DNA from: Bacteroidota bacterium
Lineage (GTDB): Bacteria; Bacteroidota; Bacteroidia; Chitinophagales; Chitinophagaceae
Direction of reading: 5' to 3'
NCBI GenBank assembly: GCA_024640225.1
Contig: JAHEFK010000021.1
Location: forward strand, 1-39,210
Length of the DNA: 39,210 nucleotides
The notes below the pieces were generated by a model. The model had not been told where the DNA came from. It did no database searches and saw only the letters and a program-made list of their open reading frames with translations. Made by a program: the position numbers and the translations under genes. This document shows positions 8,688 to 17,757 of this stretch, piece by piece. Within the stretch, counting starts at the first letter, position 1; each line of letters opens with the position of its first letter.

Positions 8688-9311
8688 GTGAAATATAGAA
8701 ATCTACTTTTCTTAATCGTTTTAATTTTATTGTTTGACCAGTGTTTGAAAATCTATATCAAAACACATTTCTATTACGGACAAGAAGTTGCGGTTTTAGG
8801 CTCTTGGTTTAGATTACATTTTATAGAAAATGAAGGTATGGCGTTTGGTATGAAATTTGGCGATGCTTCTATTGCCAAATTGATACTAACACTTTTTAGA
8901 TTAGTAGCGGTTGGTTTTGGTTTTTACTATTTAAAAGTAATGATTCAAAAAGGATTTAGTAAGGCTACCTTGATATGTGCAGCACTTATATTAGCCGGTG
9001 CGTTTGGAAATTTAATTGACTCTATTTTTTATGGTAAACTATTTTCAGAGAGTAGTTTTTGCATGGGGCAGTGGGTGCCTTGGGGAACTGGCTATGCTAA
9101 TTTATTTCATGGGAAGGTAGTAGATATGCTTTATTTCCCTTTAGTAGAATGGACCTTACCCGCTTCAACACCCTTTATTGGCGCCTATACGATACGGTTT
9201 TTTGAACCGGTTTTTAATATTGCAGATGCATCGATATCAATAGGTGTTTTAACCTTGTTATTTTTTCAAAAACGATTACTCACACTTCCTAAAGAAGTAA
9301 AAACAGATTAA
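8688..9311 (+). CDS. lspA: Lipoprotein signal peptidase (signal peptidase II)
   Basis: Inner-membrane aspartic protease that cleaves prolipoprotein signals before the lipidated Cys. 207 residues from a GTG at 8688. Four membrane helices; conserved FDQCLKIYIK (16-25), IENEGMAFG (46-54), AFGNLIDS with catalytic-type Asp111, and FNIADASISIG with Asp180. There is a long segment of about 60 residues between the two Asp motifs, including NLFHGKVVDMLYFP. This makes the protein longer than the enterobacterial enzyme (about 160) and is common in Bacteroidota. It follows the M28 gene by 5 bases and precedes zapA by 2, so the three form one operon. Confidence 0.95.
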   Translation: MKYRNLLFLIVLILLFDQCLKIYIKTHFYYGQEVAVLGSWFRLHFIENEGMAFGMKFGDASIAKLILTLFRLVAVGFGFYYLKVMIQKGFSKATLICAALILAGAFGNLIDSIFYGKLFSESSFCMGQWVPWGTGYANLFHGKVVDMLYFPLVEWTLPASTPFIGAYTIRFFEPVFNIADASISIGVLTLLFFQKRLLTLPKEVKTD

Positions 9312-9313
9312 TT

Positions 9314-9610
9314 ATGGAAGAAATGATTACCATTAACGTATGGATATCGGGTAGAAGTTACCGCATCAAAATTAAACCTAGTGAGGAGGAGTTAGTGCGC
9401 AAAGCAGTGAAGGTAGCCGATGAAAAAATAATGGAAATGCGTAATGCCTACGCGGGTAAAGATGATCAAGACTTTATTGCCATGGTATTACTGATGTATG
9501 CAGCAGATACAGCAATAGAGCCTAATCATAATCCTATTGCGCTTAATCAAATTGAAGAGATTAGTCGTAAAATTGATGCTGTATTAGCAAGCGGAGATAG
9601 CCTCGAATAA
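9314..9610 (+). CDS. zapA: Cell division protein ZapA
   Basis: Small cytoplasmic protein that bundles FtsZ filaments at the division ring. 98 residues. The opening TINVWISGRSYRIKIKPSEEE, with a following amphipathic helix (VRKAVKVADEKIMEMRNAY) and a second C-terminal coiled-coil helix, is typical of ZapA. In many Bacteroidota zapA is followed by the ribonuclease Y gene (rny), which is absent here. Its last 27 bases overlap the 3' end of murF on the other strand. Two bases separate it from lspA. Confidence 0.88.
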   Translation: MEEMITINVWISGRSYRIKIKPSEEELVRKAVKVADEKIMEMRNAYAGKDDQDFIAMVLLMYAADTAIEPNHNPIALNQIEEISRKIDAVLASGDSLE

Positions 9611-10876
9611 CAATTCCATTTTACTTGCTCTAGATCCTTTTATAAGTATTGTTTTATGTTCAAAAACTTGCTTATTTATATACTCTACTGCTAATGCTGT
9701 ATTTTCAAACCATAGGTAGGAGTGCGTAGTAGATTCAAATTCTTTCCCAACTAAAATAACTTGTTCCCAAGGATGCTTATTTAATAATGCTATCAGTTGT
9801 TGGTGCTCCTTTTGAGCATCCGATCCCATTTCTTTCATAGCTCCAAGCCAAACCAATTTATGTTCGTTGGGCATAGCGGCAAAATTTTCAAGCGCTACTT
9901 TCATACTACTAGGATTAGCATTGTATGCGTCCAATATAATCGTATTGGAGCCTTTCTTAGTTAGTTGAGATCTACTATTGTCGGGATGATAGTTTTCAAT
10001 GGCCTCTTTTATAGTGTCTATTTTAATTCCGAAGTGCAATCCTATGCAAACTGCTGCAAGGATATTAGGAAAATTATAAGCCCCTACCAGATTAGAATGG
10101 ATTGCGGTTTCTGCATCTCTATTCAATATAGCAGCACCAATGAAGGCATCTTGCATGATTGGTTTTGCAACATAATGAGCATCATGTGTGCCGTAGGTAA
10201 TCTTTTTATTAGATGCCGCACTCATTTCCACAAGGTAGGGTAGGTCTGTGTTTAAGAATATAGTGCCATTATTGGTAATTAAAAAATCGTACAATTCTCC
10301 TTTCCCTTTGCGAACACCTTCTTCGCCTCCAAAACCTTCTATATGCGCTTTGCCACAATTATTGATGAGACCAAAATTAGGAAGAGCAATTTTGCAATAA
10401 GAAGCAATTTCTTTTTGGTGGTTTGCACCCATTTCTATGATGGCCATTTCTGCATCTGTGGGTATGCTTAAAATAGTAAGTGGTACACCAATGTGGTTAT
10501 TTAAATTTCCAATTGTTGCTACCGTTTTGAAGCTCGTTTTAAGTACACTAGTAATAAGTTCTTTTGTAGTGGTTTTGCCATTAGATCCTGTAATGGCTAT
10601 AAATGGAATCGTAAATTGTTTTCGGTGATAGGTTGCCAATTGTTGTAAGCACGTAAGTACATCTTCTACAAGGATGCATTGTTCACTTATTTTAAATTGC
10701 GCTTCATCAATAATTATCCACTGCGCTCCTTTTTCTAAGGCCTCTTTAGCAAAGGCATTGCCATTGAAATTAGGTCCTTTTAATGCAAAAAACAGACATC
10801 CTGCTGTTATTTTTCGAGTATCAATGCATATAGTAGGATGTTGTAAATAATATTGATATAAAGCATGAATTTGCAT
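9584..10876 (-). CDS. murF: UDP-N-acetylmuramoyl-tripeptide--D-alanyl-D-alanine ligase
   Basis: Adds D-Ala-D-Ala to the UDP-MurNAc-tripeptide, the last cytoplasmic step of peptidoglycan precursor synthesis. 430 residues, within the family range. The ATP loop AITGSNGKTTTKEL lies at about 94-106; MGANHQKEI and the Mur C-terminal motif DAYNANPSSM are clear. It starts at an ATG (10876), 73 bases beyond the gldJ stop, with a strong terminator between. It therefore probably needs its own promoter or readthrough. The murF-gldJ neighbourhood recurs in other Bacteroidota, from memory. Confidence 0.96.
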   Translation of the reverse strand: MQIHALYQYYLQHPTICIDTRKITAGCLFFALKGPNFNGNAFAKEALEKGAQWIIIDEAQFKISEQCILVEDVLTCLQQLATYHRKQFTIPFIAITGSNGKTTTKELITSVLKTSFKTVATIGNLNNHIGVPLTILSIPTDAEMAIIEMGANHQKEIASYCKIALPNFGLINNCGKAHIEGFGGEEGVRKGKGELYDFLITNNGTIFLNTDLPYLVEMSAASNKKITYGTHDAHYVAKPIMQDAFIGAAILNRDAETAIHSNLVGAYNFPNILAAVCIGLHFGIKIDTIKEAIENYHPDNSRSQLTKKGSNTIILDAYNANPSSMKVALENFAAMPNEHKLVWLGAMKEMGSDAQKEHQQLIALLNKHPWEQVILVGKEFESTTHSYLWFENTALAVEYINKQVFEHKTILIKGSRASKMELLFEAISAC

Positions 10877-10900
10877 ACAGATTTTGTTTTGTGTAAAAAT

Positions 10901-10931
10901 AAAAAAACCTCTTCAATGAAGAGGTTTTTTT
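10901..10931 (-). terminator. Terminator after gldJ
   Basis: AAAAAAACCTCTTC-AAT-GAAGAGGTTTTTTT, a stem of about 14 bp with a 3-base loop and T/A tracts on both strands. It lies 19 bases after the gldJ stop and upstream of murF, so it ends gldJ transcription or lowers expression of murF. Confidence 0.88.
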
Positions 10932-10949
10932 ATTTAAGATATTCTTAGC

Positions 10950-12464
10950 TTATTTATTTTTTTTACCGAAGTAATTGCCTCTTGAAGCATTAGATACAGG
11001 AGGACCCAATTTGTCTTGTACGCAACGGAAACCAATTTTAGGACTTGCATGATTTGCTTGTGCATAACGACGAGTACCTGGTGATAACCAATATGCTCTA
11101 TCAGCCCAAGATGCGCCTTTATAAACTCTTGCATCGTCATTAACTAAAGTTGTTTTGCCATAATCATATGTGTATTGAGAAATGGTATCGCCATCTTTGA
11201 AGTTACGTAAATCAGTATTTCTATAAGAATTTCTTTCTGCAATACTTAATTCACTGATGTCTAATGGACGTGTAGTAAGATGACCTAAGCTATCTTTATC
11301 TTCTAAGCTATTATCTTCAGCAATACGCTTGTACGTATCATAAGTGTTACCACGGAATGGACGGAAGTCATTCACATCTTGAGGAGATGTTGGACGGTAA
11401 GTATCTAATACCCACTCAGAAACGTTACCAGCCATATTGTAAAGGCCATACGCATTTGGTTTGTATGAGTAGATATCTGCAGGAATGTCAGCGTTGTCAT
11501 TTAAACCACCAGCAACACCCATTTGGTCGCCTTTACCACGTTTAAAGTTGCCTAAGAATTGACCTTGGTATTGATTTCTGAAACCTGAACGTGTTGTGTA
11601 AGCATCACCCCAAGGGAATACTTTACGGTTCGTAATTACCTCTTCACCACGACGACGTTTTGTACGTGGTTCAGGGTTGTTTTCGATTAATCCTAAAGCT
11701 GCATATTCCCATTCTGCTTCTGTTGGTAATCTATATTCAGCAATGAAAACACCATCTGAATAATTATATGTTCTTGTTCCAGATCCACTTGGGTTTAAAT
11801 CTTTTCTTGGGTTTTTACCAACAGTACCTTGGTATTGGCCATTGATATACGTATCTGTAGTGAAAACATCTTCATTTGTTTGATTAGGATTTTTCTTTAA
11901 TGCGCCTAACTCAATTAAAATTTTCTCATTTACACGATCTGTTCTCCATTTGCAATATTCTCTTGCCTGGTTCCAATTAACACCTACTACTGGATAGTAA
12001 CTGTAAGAGTTGTGACGGAAATAGTAGTTTACTAATGGTTCATTATAGGACATTGCTTCTCTCCATGATGCAGTATCAGGCAATGCTTGAGCCACTAATA
12101 AAGGATAATCATTCACATAGGCACGAGTCATCCAATGAATGTACTCACGATAGTGAATATTTGCTACCTCGGTTTGGTCCATATAAAAAGAGGATACAGA
12201 TACAGTTCTTGGAATATTGTTTCTGTCCATGGTTAAATCTTCTTCAGTTTGTCCCATTGTAAAACGGCCACCTTCAATGAAAACAGTACCAGGTCCATTA
12301 GAAATATAATTGGTTGGATTTTCAAATCCGCCAAGTTTAGAGTCTCCATATGACCAGCCTGTTTTTGAAGATCCGCCACCTGCTTTTCTATTTGAAGAGC
12401 AAGAGCTTAATAACGTTGCAGCTCCTAACACGAGCATGCTCATTCCAAAAAGTGTTTTTTTCAT
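10950..12464 (-). CDS. gldJ: Gliding motility / type IX secretion lipoprotein GldJ
   Basis: Outer-membrane lipoprotein with a formylglycine-generating-enzyme (sulfatase-modifying factor) fold, needed for gliding and for GldK stability in Flavobacterium. 504 residues; signal with lipobox LLSSC (Cys22). FGE-type motifs run through the protein: VFIEGGRFTMG (about 59-69), SFYMDQTEVANIHYREYI, YRLPTEAEWEYAAL, NVSEWVLD and IGFRCVQD at the end. GldK and GldJ share this fold. I favour GldJ because of the neighbouring murF, porU and porV and because gldL/M/N are absent. The FGE fold is used structurally in this family; no enzymatic role is claimed. It is divergent from porU across 216 bases. Confidence 0.88.
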   Translation of the reverse strand: MKKTLFGMSMLVLGAATLLSSCSSNRKAGGGSSKTGWSYGDSKLGGFENPTNYISNGPGTVFIEGGRFTMGQTEEDLTMDRNNIPRTVSVSSFYMDQTEVANIHYREYIHWMTRAYVNDYPLLVAQALPDTASWREAMSYNEPLVNYYFRHNSYSYYPVVGVNWNQAREYCKWRTDRVNEKILIELGALKKNPNQTNEDVFTTDTYINGQYQGTVGKNPRKDLNPSGSGTRTYNYSDGVFIAEYRLPTEAEWEYAALGLIENNPEPRTKRRRGEEVITNRKVFPWGDAYTTRSGFRNQYQGQFLGNFKRGKGDQMGVAGGLNDNADIPADIYSYKPNAYGLYNMAGNVSEWVLDTYRPTSPQDVNDFRPFRGNTYDTYKRIAEDNSLEDKDSLGHLTTRPLDISELSIAERNSYRNTDLRNFKDGDTISQYTYDYGKTTLVNDDARVYKGASWADRAYWLSPGTRRYAQANHASPKIGFRCVQDKLGPPVSNASRGNYFGKKNK

Positions 12465-12680
12465 AATAAAAATTATTGCTACGAATTGGGTATAAACCTA
12501 AAAACTACTACAATGATAAACCATTCTTGTTAAAATGTCAAGAAATTATCTAAAATTGTTTTTTAAAAGGTAAAAAACTGTTTAAAAATACTAATTTTCC
12601 TGTGCTTTCGTTAATAAATTTGTAGTTTAAGCATGCTAAAAGTGGATGCTTCTGATTCAATTAGTAACTTTACTTTAATT
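12465..12680. other. Divergent control region between gldJ and porU
   Basis: 216 bases, very A+T-rich, no gene. For porU a -7 box TAAATTTG is at 12615-12622. I found no matching -33 box and no clear -7 box toward gldJ (nearest is TAGTTTTT on the minus strand). Otherwise nothing recognisable. Confidence 0.5.
12615..12622 (+). promoter_or_regulatory. -7 promoter box (TAnnTTTG) for porU
   Basis: TAAATTTG matches TAnnTTTG. It would start transcription near 12626-12630 and leave a leader of about 50 nt before the ATG at 12681. No TTG at -33. Confidence 0.4.
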
Positions 12681-15600
12681 ATGAAACAATTATTGCTTGT
12701 AATAATAGCTATTTGCAGCGTTTTTGCCGGTGCATCGGCTCAAGGAAGTGCTCCACAAACTTTTGTTGTAGATACGAATCAATTGTATAATGGATACTTC
12801 ACTGTTAAAATACAGCTAGAGCAATATGCTATTCCGTCTATTCAATTAGAACATCCCATTTATCAACCATCTTCATCCATGGTGCCAGACTCGCTTTTTC
12901 ACAATTTGAGTGCCTATAAAATGGTTTTGGGTAAGGAGCGAAAAAAGGCATTTATGTTTCTACAAATACCTGTATATCAATTTATTAATGCCCGTAAAGA
13001 AAGGCTCAGCCAGATTTCCATCAGTATACAAGAAAAAATCGTTACCAATTCCAATATAAAATTATTAAAAACTGCGGCAAGCCATTCTTCATTAAGTTTC
13101 GGGGATAATTACAAAATTAGTATCTCTAAAAAAGGATTGTATAAAGTAGATTATGCTTTTTTGAAAAATGTGCTTAATGCAATTTCGGGTCCTGTTGCTA
13201 GTAATACAATTCATCTTTTAGGTAATGGAGGCACCATGCTTTCGGAGGATAATAGTGTTCCAACTCCGGATGACCTTGTTGAAAATGCCATTCAAATGGT
13301 GGATGGCGGCGATGGACAATTTAATCCTGGCGATTATTTTATATTTTATGCCAATGGGCCTATGGCTTGGGTAAAGGATAGTGTAAATGCACAATTTCAT
13401 CATGTAAATCATCTATACGAAGATAAAAGCTACTATTTTATTAGTATACAGTCGGCAACCCCCGTAGTAAGAATAGATACACAAGTTACAATAGCAATGC
13501 CCAATCAGTTTGTAGATAGTTATAACGATTATTGGGTAGAAGATATCGATGCGGTTAATGTGGGGAGTTTTGGTAAGCAATGGTGGGGAGATGAAATGGG
13601 TAATGATGGTGTGCGGCCTACACAACGGGTTTTTACTGTAGATGCCGATGCTGCTCAAAGTCCGCTTTTTACAAGATTGTTGGTAGGCGCGAGAAGTACT
13701 GCTGGTCCTAGTCAGTTAAAGTTGAGTATTAATAATGCAGTTTATAAAAACTACTATTTTAATGCAGTTGGAACAGATGAATTGTCGGATCCTATTGATG
13801 ATAAATTTGATCAGTTTTCAATGGCCAATACTGGGCAGGTAAAGTTGCAATTTGATTTTAGTGCTCCGTACTTAGGCGCTAAATCGTATATAGATTTTAT
13901 AGAAATTAATTTCAGAAGAAAATTAGAATTTAAAAATAATTGTATTGCTTTCAGAGATTGGAATAGTGTAGGGGTAAATAATATAGCTTCCTATACCATG
14001 CAAGCAGCTTCAACTGGTACAAAAGTATGGGATATTACGGATGCGCTGCATCCTATTCAAATGAATGTACAATGGAATGGAACTGCATTGAATTTTACAC
14101 AACAAGCAGATCAATTGCATGAATTTATTGCCTTTAATAGTAATGCCTTTTTAATACCGCAATCAGAGGGGAAAATAGTTAATCAAGATTTACATGGACT
14201 TGCTCCCGTTGATTTAATTATTGTTACCCATCCAACTTTTGTATCTGCAGCCAATCGATTAGCGACCTTGCATCAACAAAAAAATAATCTACGTGTAGTT
14301 GTTGCAACAACGAATCAAATTTATAATGAATTTGCATCAGGTTCGCAGGATATTGGTGCTATTAGAAATTTCGTAAAATTGTTTTATCAGCGTGCAGGTG
14401 CAGACACTAATCAAATGCCCCGATATGTACTGTTGTTCGGAGATGCATCATACGACTATAAAAATAGAATTGTAAAAAATACGAATTATGTTCCTACCTA
14501 TGTAACTGCACAATCTGTCAACGTAATTAATGGTTATTGTTCGGATGATTATTTTTCATTTTTAGATGATACTGAAAATATTGAAAATGAAAACATTCCC
14601 AATACTATGGATGTAGGCGTTGGAAGATTGCCGGTAAAATCTTTATATGAAGCCAATGTGGTGGTAGATAAAATTGAATCGTATATGAGTGCTGCTGCAT
14701 TTGGGCCTTGGAGATTAAATACTACCATTGTTGCTGATAATGAAGATGGCGCAGGTCCACATTTGCAAGATGGAGAAATTATGGCATCGTCTATCAGCAA
14801 TAAAAGCAATATCTATTACGAAAATAAAGTGTATTTAGATAATTTGCCTTTTGTGTCTTCGCCCGGAGGTATTCGTTGTCCGGATGCTAATAAAACCATT
14901 AACGATCAGGTTTTTAAAGGAACCTTATTGATAAATTATAATGGGCATGGTAATATTGAACGATTGGCCCATGAAAATATATTAAGTAGCGCCGATTATC
15001 TCACTTGGGATAATGAATATAAAATGCCCTTTATGATTACGGCCACTTGCGAATTCTCGCGTTTCGATAATCCATCGTATGTTTCAGCAGGAGAGCAATT
15101 GGTATTGCGCGAAAAAGCAGGTGCTATTGCTTTGGTAACTACAACACAAGTAGTATATCAATCAAGTAATAGAATTATGAATTCCCAGTATTTAATGGCT
15201 CAGTTCAATCATACAAGTACCAATTGGACAACATTTGGAGATGCTTTTAGAAGGGGCAAAAATCAAACGTATATCAATCCTGGTTCTTTTGATTTAGCTA
15301 ATTTTAGAAAATTTGCATTGTTGGGCGATCCTGCATTGTTGCCTGCATTTCCAAAAGAAATTGTTCGAACAGATGCTATAGTTGATATGCATTCGCAACA
15401 AGTGGTTGATTCCTTAAAAGCATTAGGGTATTATAAAATAGAGGGATCGGTAAGAAATGGCACTAATCAAGTACTTAGTAATTTTAATGGAACAGCAACG
15501 GTATTAATTTTGGATAAACCTAGAAAAGTACAGCTAATTACAAAAGAAACAAATGCAAGCAGAACCTATTATTCTCAAAATACTATCATTTATAAAGGTC

Positions 15601-16433
15601 AAGCAACAGTACTTAATGGTCATTTCTCCATTGAATTTATATTGCCTAAAGATCTGGATATAACTCCGGGTAAAACACGTATCCTATATTATGCGCAATC
15701 TTCAACGGAAGATGCTGCAGGCTGCGATACCAATTTTGTATTGGGTGATTTTTCTAGTGTGCCAATTGTAGATGATGATAAACCAATAGTGCGACCGTTT
15801 ATGAATGATAGTTTATTTAGAAATGGAGCCATTACGAATCCTAATTCTATATTGTATGTAAAATTGTCGGATGCTTCTGGAATTAATGTTTCAGGTAATG
15901 GAGTAGGGCACGATTGTATTGCAATTTTAGATGAAGATGAACAACATCCTTTTATTTTAAATGACTATTACGAAACCGAAACGGGTACCTACAAGAAAGG
16001 GATCATTAAATTTCCGATGAAAAATTTAGCCCTTGGCATGCATCGTATAAAAGTAAAAGCGTGGGATATCAATAATAACTCAGGAGAAGGCCAAGTAGCT
16101 TTCAACGTTGTTGATGGTAGTGCAACAGAACTGGGTAATGTATTCAACTACCCTAATCCATTTAATGATGCAACTACTTTTTCATTCGAGCACAATCACC
16201 CGAATGAAAATTTAGAGGTGCAAATAGATATTTATAGTGCAACAGGTCAATTGGTTCATACTATAAAAGAAAAAGTAGATGCTACAGGAAGCAGAACTGC
16301 TTCGATTGGATGGGATATAAAAAGTAGTTTTGGAGTTAGTGTAGAAAGTGGCTTATATGTATATCGTGTTCAAATAACAACGGAAAATGGACAATCGGCG
16401 ATGGCATACCAAAAACTCATAATTGTTCGTTAA
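12681..16433 (+). CDS. porU: Type IX secretion sortase PorU (C25 gingipain-family)
   Basis: Surface cysteine protease/transpeptidase of type IX secretion that removes the C-terminal signal of cargo and attaches it to lipopolysaccharide. 1250 residues from the ATG at 12681, which directly begins a signal peptide (MKQLLLVIIAI...ASAQ). An upstream in-frame ATG at 12633 would bury that signal. The C25 domain (about 500-900) has the His in NYNGHGN (His756) and the Cys in ITATCEFSR (Cys790), placed as in gingipains. The last 100 or so residues carry a type A secretion domain starting NVFNYPNPFND and ending YQKLIIVR. PorU is known to keep such a domain uncleaved. It is followed 85 bases later by porV, its partner. 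Confidence 0.95.
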   Translation: MKQLLLVIIAICSVFAGASAQGSAPQTFVVDTNQLYNGYFTVKIQLEQYAIPSIQLEHPIYQPSSSMVPDSLFHNLSAYKMVLGKERKKAFMFLQIPVYQFINARKERLSQISISIQEKIVTNSNIKLLKTAASHSSLSFGDNYKISISKKGLYKVDYAFLKNVLNAISGPVASNTIHLLGNGGTMLSEDNSVPTPDDLVENAIQMVDGGDGQFNPGDYFIFYANGPMAWVKDSVNAQFHHVNHLYEDKSYYFISIQSATPVVRIDTQVTIAMPNQFVDSYNDYWVEDIDAVNVGSFGKQWWGDEMGNDGVRPTQRVFTVDADAAQSPLFTRLLVGARSTAGPSQLKLSINNAVYKNYYFNAVGTDELSDPIDDKFDQFSMANTGQVKLQFDFSAPYLGAKSYIDFIEINFRRKLEFKNNCIAFRDWNSVGVNNIASYTMQAASTGTKVWDITDALHPIQMNVQWNGTALNFTQQADQLHEFIAFNSNAFLIPQSEGKIVNQDLHGLAPVDLIIVTHPTFVSAANRLATLHQQKNNLRVVVATTNQIYNEFASGSQDIGAIRNFVKLFYQRAGADTNQMPRYVLLFGDASYDYKNRIVKNTNYVPTYVTAQSVNVINGYCSDDYFSFLDDTENIENENIPNTMDVGVGRLPVKSLYEANVVVDKIESYMSAAAFGPWRLNTTIVADNEDGAGPHLQDGEIMASSISNKSNIYYENKVYLDNLPFVSSPGGIRCPDANKTINDQVFKGTLLINYNGHGNIERLAHENILSSADYLTWDNEYKMPFMITATCEFSRFDNPSYVSAGEQLVLREKAGAIALVTTTQVVYQSSNRIMNSQYLMAQFNHTSTNWTTFGDAFRRGKNQTYINPGSFDLANFRKFALLGDPALLPAFPKEIVRTDAIVDMHSQQVVDSLKALGYYKIEGSVRNGTNQVLSNFNGTATVLILDKPRKVQLITKETNASRTYYSQNTIIYKGQATVLNGHFSIEFILPKDLDITPGKTRILYYAQSSTEDAAGCDTNFVLGDFSSVPIVDDDKPIVRPFMNDSLFRNGAITNPNSILYVKLSDASGINVSGNGVGHDCIAILDEDEQHPFILNDYYETETGTYKKGIIKFPMKNLALGMHRIKVKAWDINNNSGEGQVAFNVVDGSATELGNVFNYPNPFNDATTFSFEHNHPNENLEVQIDIYSATGQLVHTIKEKVDATGSRTASIGWDIKSSFGVSVESGLYVYRVQITTENGQSAMAYQKLIIVR

Positions 16434-16518
16434 TATCTTTGTAATCATGCTTAAAACATAAAATGTGTTTTGAATGCTTGCAAATACTTTATAATTTTAG
16501 CTTTTAAAAATAATAATA

Positions 16519-17712
16519 GTGAAATCAGGTTTAATAAAATTCATAGTATCGATTACGGTATTCGTACCATTTGCAACGTTTGCTCAAGTGAGTTTAAACG
16601 GTCAAGTAAGTACTATCACCACAGGGGTTCCCTTTTTGCGTATATCACCCGATGCACGTGCTGGAGCTATGGGCGATGCTGGCATTGCTGTTTCTCCAGA
16701 TGCAAATGCACATTATTGGAATATTGCAAAAGTTCCTTTTAATGAAAAAAATAATGGTATAGCTATTACGTATACACCTTGGATGCGCAGCTTAATTCCG
16801 GATATTTCTTTGATTTACCTGACGGGTTTTCATAAATTTGGAGCGGATAATAATCAAGCTATCAGTGGGTCGTTGCGTTATTTCAATTTAGGGGATATTA
16901 ATTTCACAGATATCAATGCATCTCCTATAGGCACTGGTAAGCCAAGAGAAATGGCATTAGACTTAGGATATAGTAGAAAATTGTCGGATAAGTTATCTGC
17001 AGGCGTAGCCTTACGTTACGTATATTCTAATATCAGTTCGGGTTATGCAGGCAATACCGATTTCAATCCGGGTAAAGCATTTTCAACTGATTTAGGAGTT
17101 TATTATACCTCTTCTAAGGACAATGCAGCAGCACAAAAACAAACCTTTAGTTGGGGTGTTGTGATTAGCAATTTAGGTTCTAAAATTTCCTACTCTTCTA
17201 TTAGAAAAGACTTTATTCCTATGAATTTAGGTATTGGTGTGGCCTATAGTAAAGAGATCGATGAATATAATAAAGTAACCTTTGCATTAGATTTCAATAA
17301 ACTATTAGTGCCTTCCTTACAAATTGCTAAAGATACTGCCGGCAAAGCTTATTATTACTATCCTGAGAAAGGCGTAATTGCAGGCATGATGGGTTCTTTC
17401 TCCGACGCACCTGGTGGCTTTAAGGAAGAATTGTCGGAGTTTACTACTTCATTAGGAATGGAATATTGGTATCAAAATCAATTTGCATTACGTGCAGGTT
17501 ATTTTTATGAAGATCCAAATAAAGGAGCTCGTAAATATTATACTATAGGTGCTGGCATTAAATACAATGTTATGGATTTGAATTTTTCTTATTTAATTTC
17601 TGCAGGCAATACGCTTATTCAAAATCCTTTGGCAAATACCTTACGCGTATCGTTACTTTTCAATTTTGATAGTTTTGATAAAGTATTTGGTAACGGTGCT
17701 TCAGCTGAATAA
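16519..17712 (+). CDS. porV: Type IX secretion outer-membrane protein PorV (LptO)
   Basis: Outer-membrane beta-barrel of the FadL-like class that shuttles cargo from the translocon to PorU and carries the attachment complex. 397 residues from a GTG at 16519 with a signal peptide ending FATFAQ. The motif GVPFLRISPDARAGAMGDAG (about 35-54), then DANAHYWNIAK, is diagnostic of PorV. The remainder is alternating beta strands ending in LRVSLLFNFDS. An in-frame shift of TATCTTTG at 16434-16441, right after the porU stop, matches a -7 box, so porV may have its own promoter besides readthrough from porU. A terminator follows. Confidence 0.95.
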   Translation: MKSGLIKFIVSITVFVPFATFAQVSLNGQVSTITTGVPFLRISPDARAGAMGDAGIAVSPDANAHYWNIAKVPFNEKNNGIAITYTPWMRSLIPDISLIYLTGFHKFGADNNQAISGSLRYFNLGDINFTDINASPIGTGKPREMALDLGYSRKLSDKLSAGVALRYVYSNISSGYAGNTDFNPGKAFSTDLGVYYTSSKDNAAAQKQTFSWGVVISNLGSKISYSSIRKDFIPMNLGIGVAYSKEIDEYNKVTFALDFNKLLVPSLQIAKDTAGKAYYYYPEKGVIAGMMGSFSDAPGGFKEELSEFTTSLGMEYWYQNQFALRAGYFYEDPNKGARKYYTIGAGIKYNVMDLNFSYLISAGNTLIQNPLANTLRVSLLFNFDSFDKVFGNGASAE

Positions 17713-17732
17713 ATGAATTTATAACGTAAAAT

Positions 17733-17757
17733 AAAAAGGGGCTTTTAGCCCCTTTTT
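17733..17757. terminator. Bidirectional terminator between porV and the radical-SAM gene
   Basis: AAAAAGGGGC-TTTTA-GCCCCTTTTT, a perfect 10-bp stem with A/T flanks that serves both convergent genes. On the minus strand one arm encodes the last residues (KRG) and the stop of the radical-SAM protein, so the terminator overlaps coding sequence. Confidence 0.9.

Noticed and set aside
10950-12464. Assignment of this gene as gldK or as a formylglycine-generating enzyme
   Set aside because: gldL/M/N are absent next to it, and murF/porU/porV fit gldJ; a soluble FGE would not carry this lipoprotein signal and context.
12633-12680. Upstream ATG start for porU
   Set aside because: It would put 16 residues in front of an otherwise perfect signal peptide.
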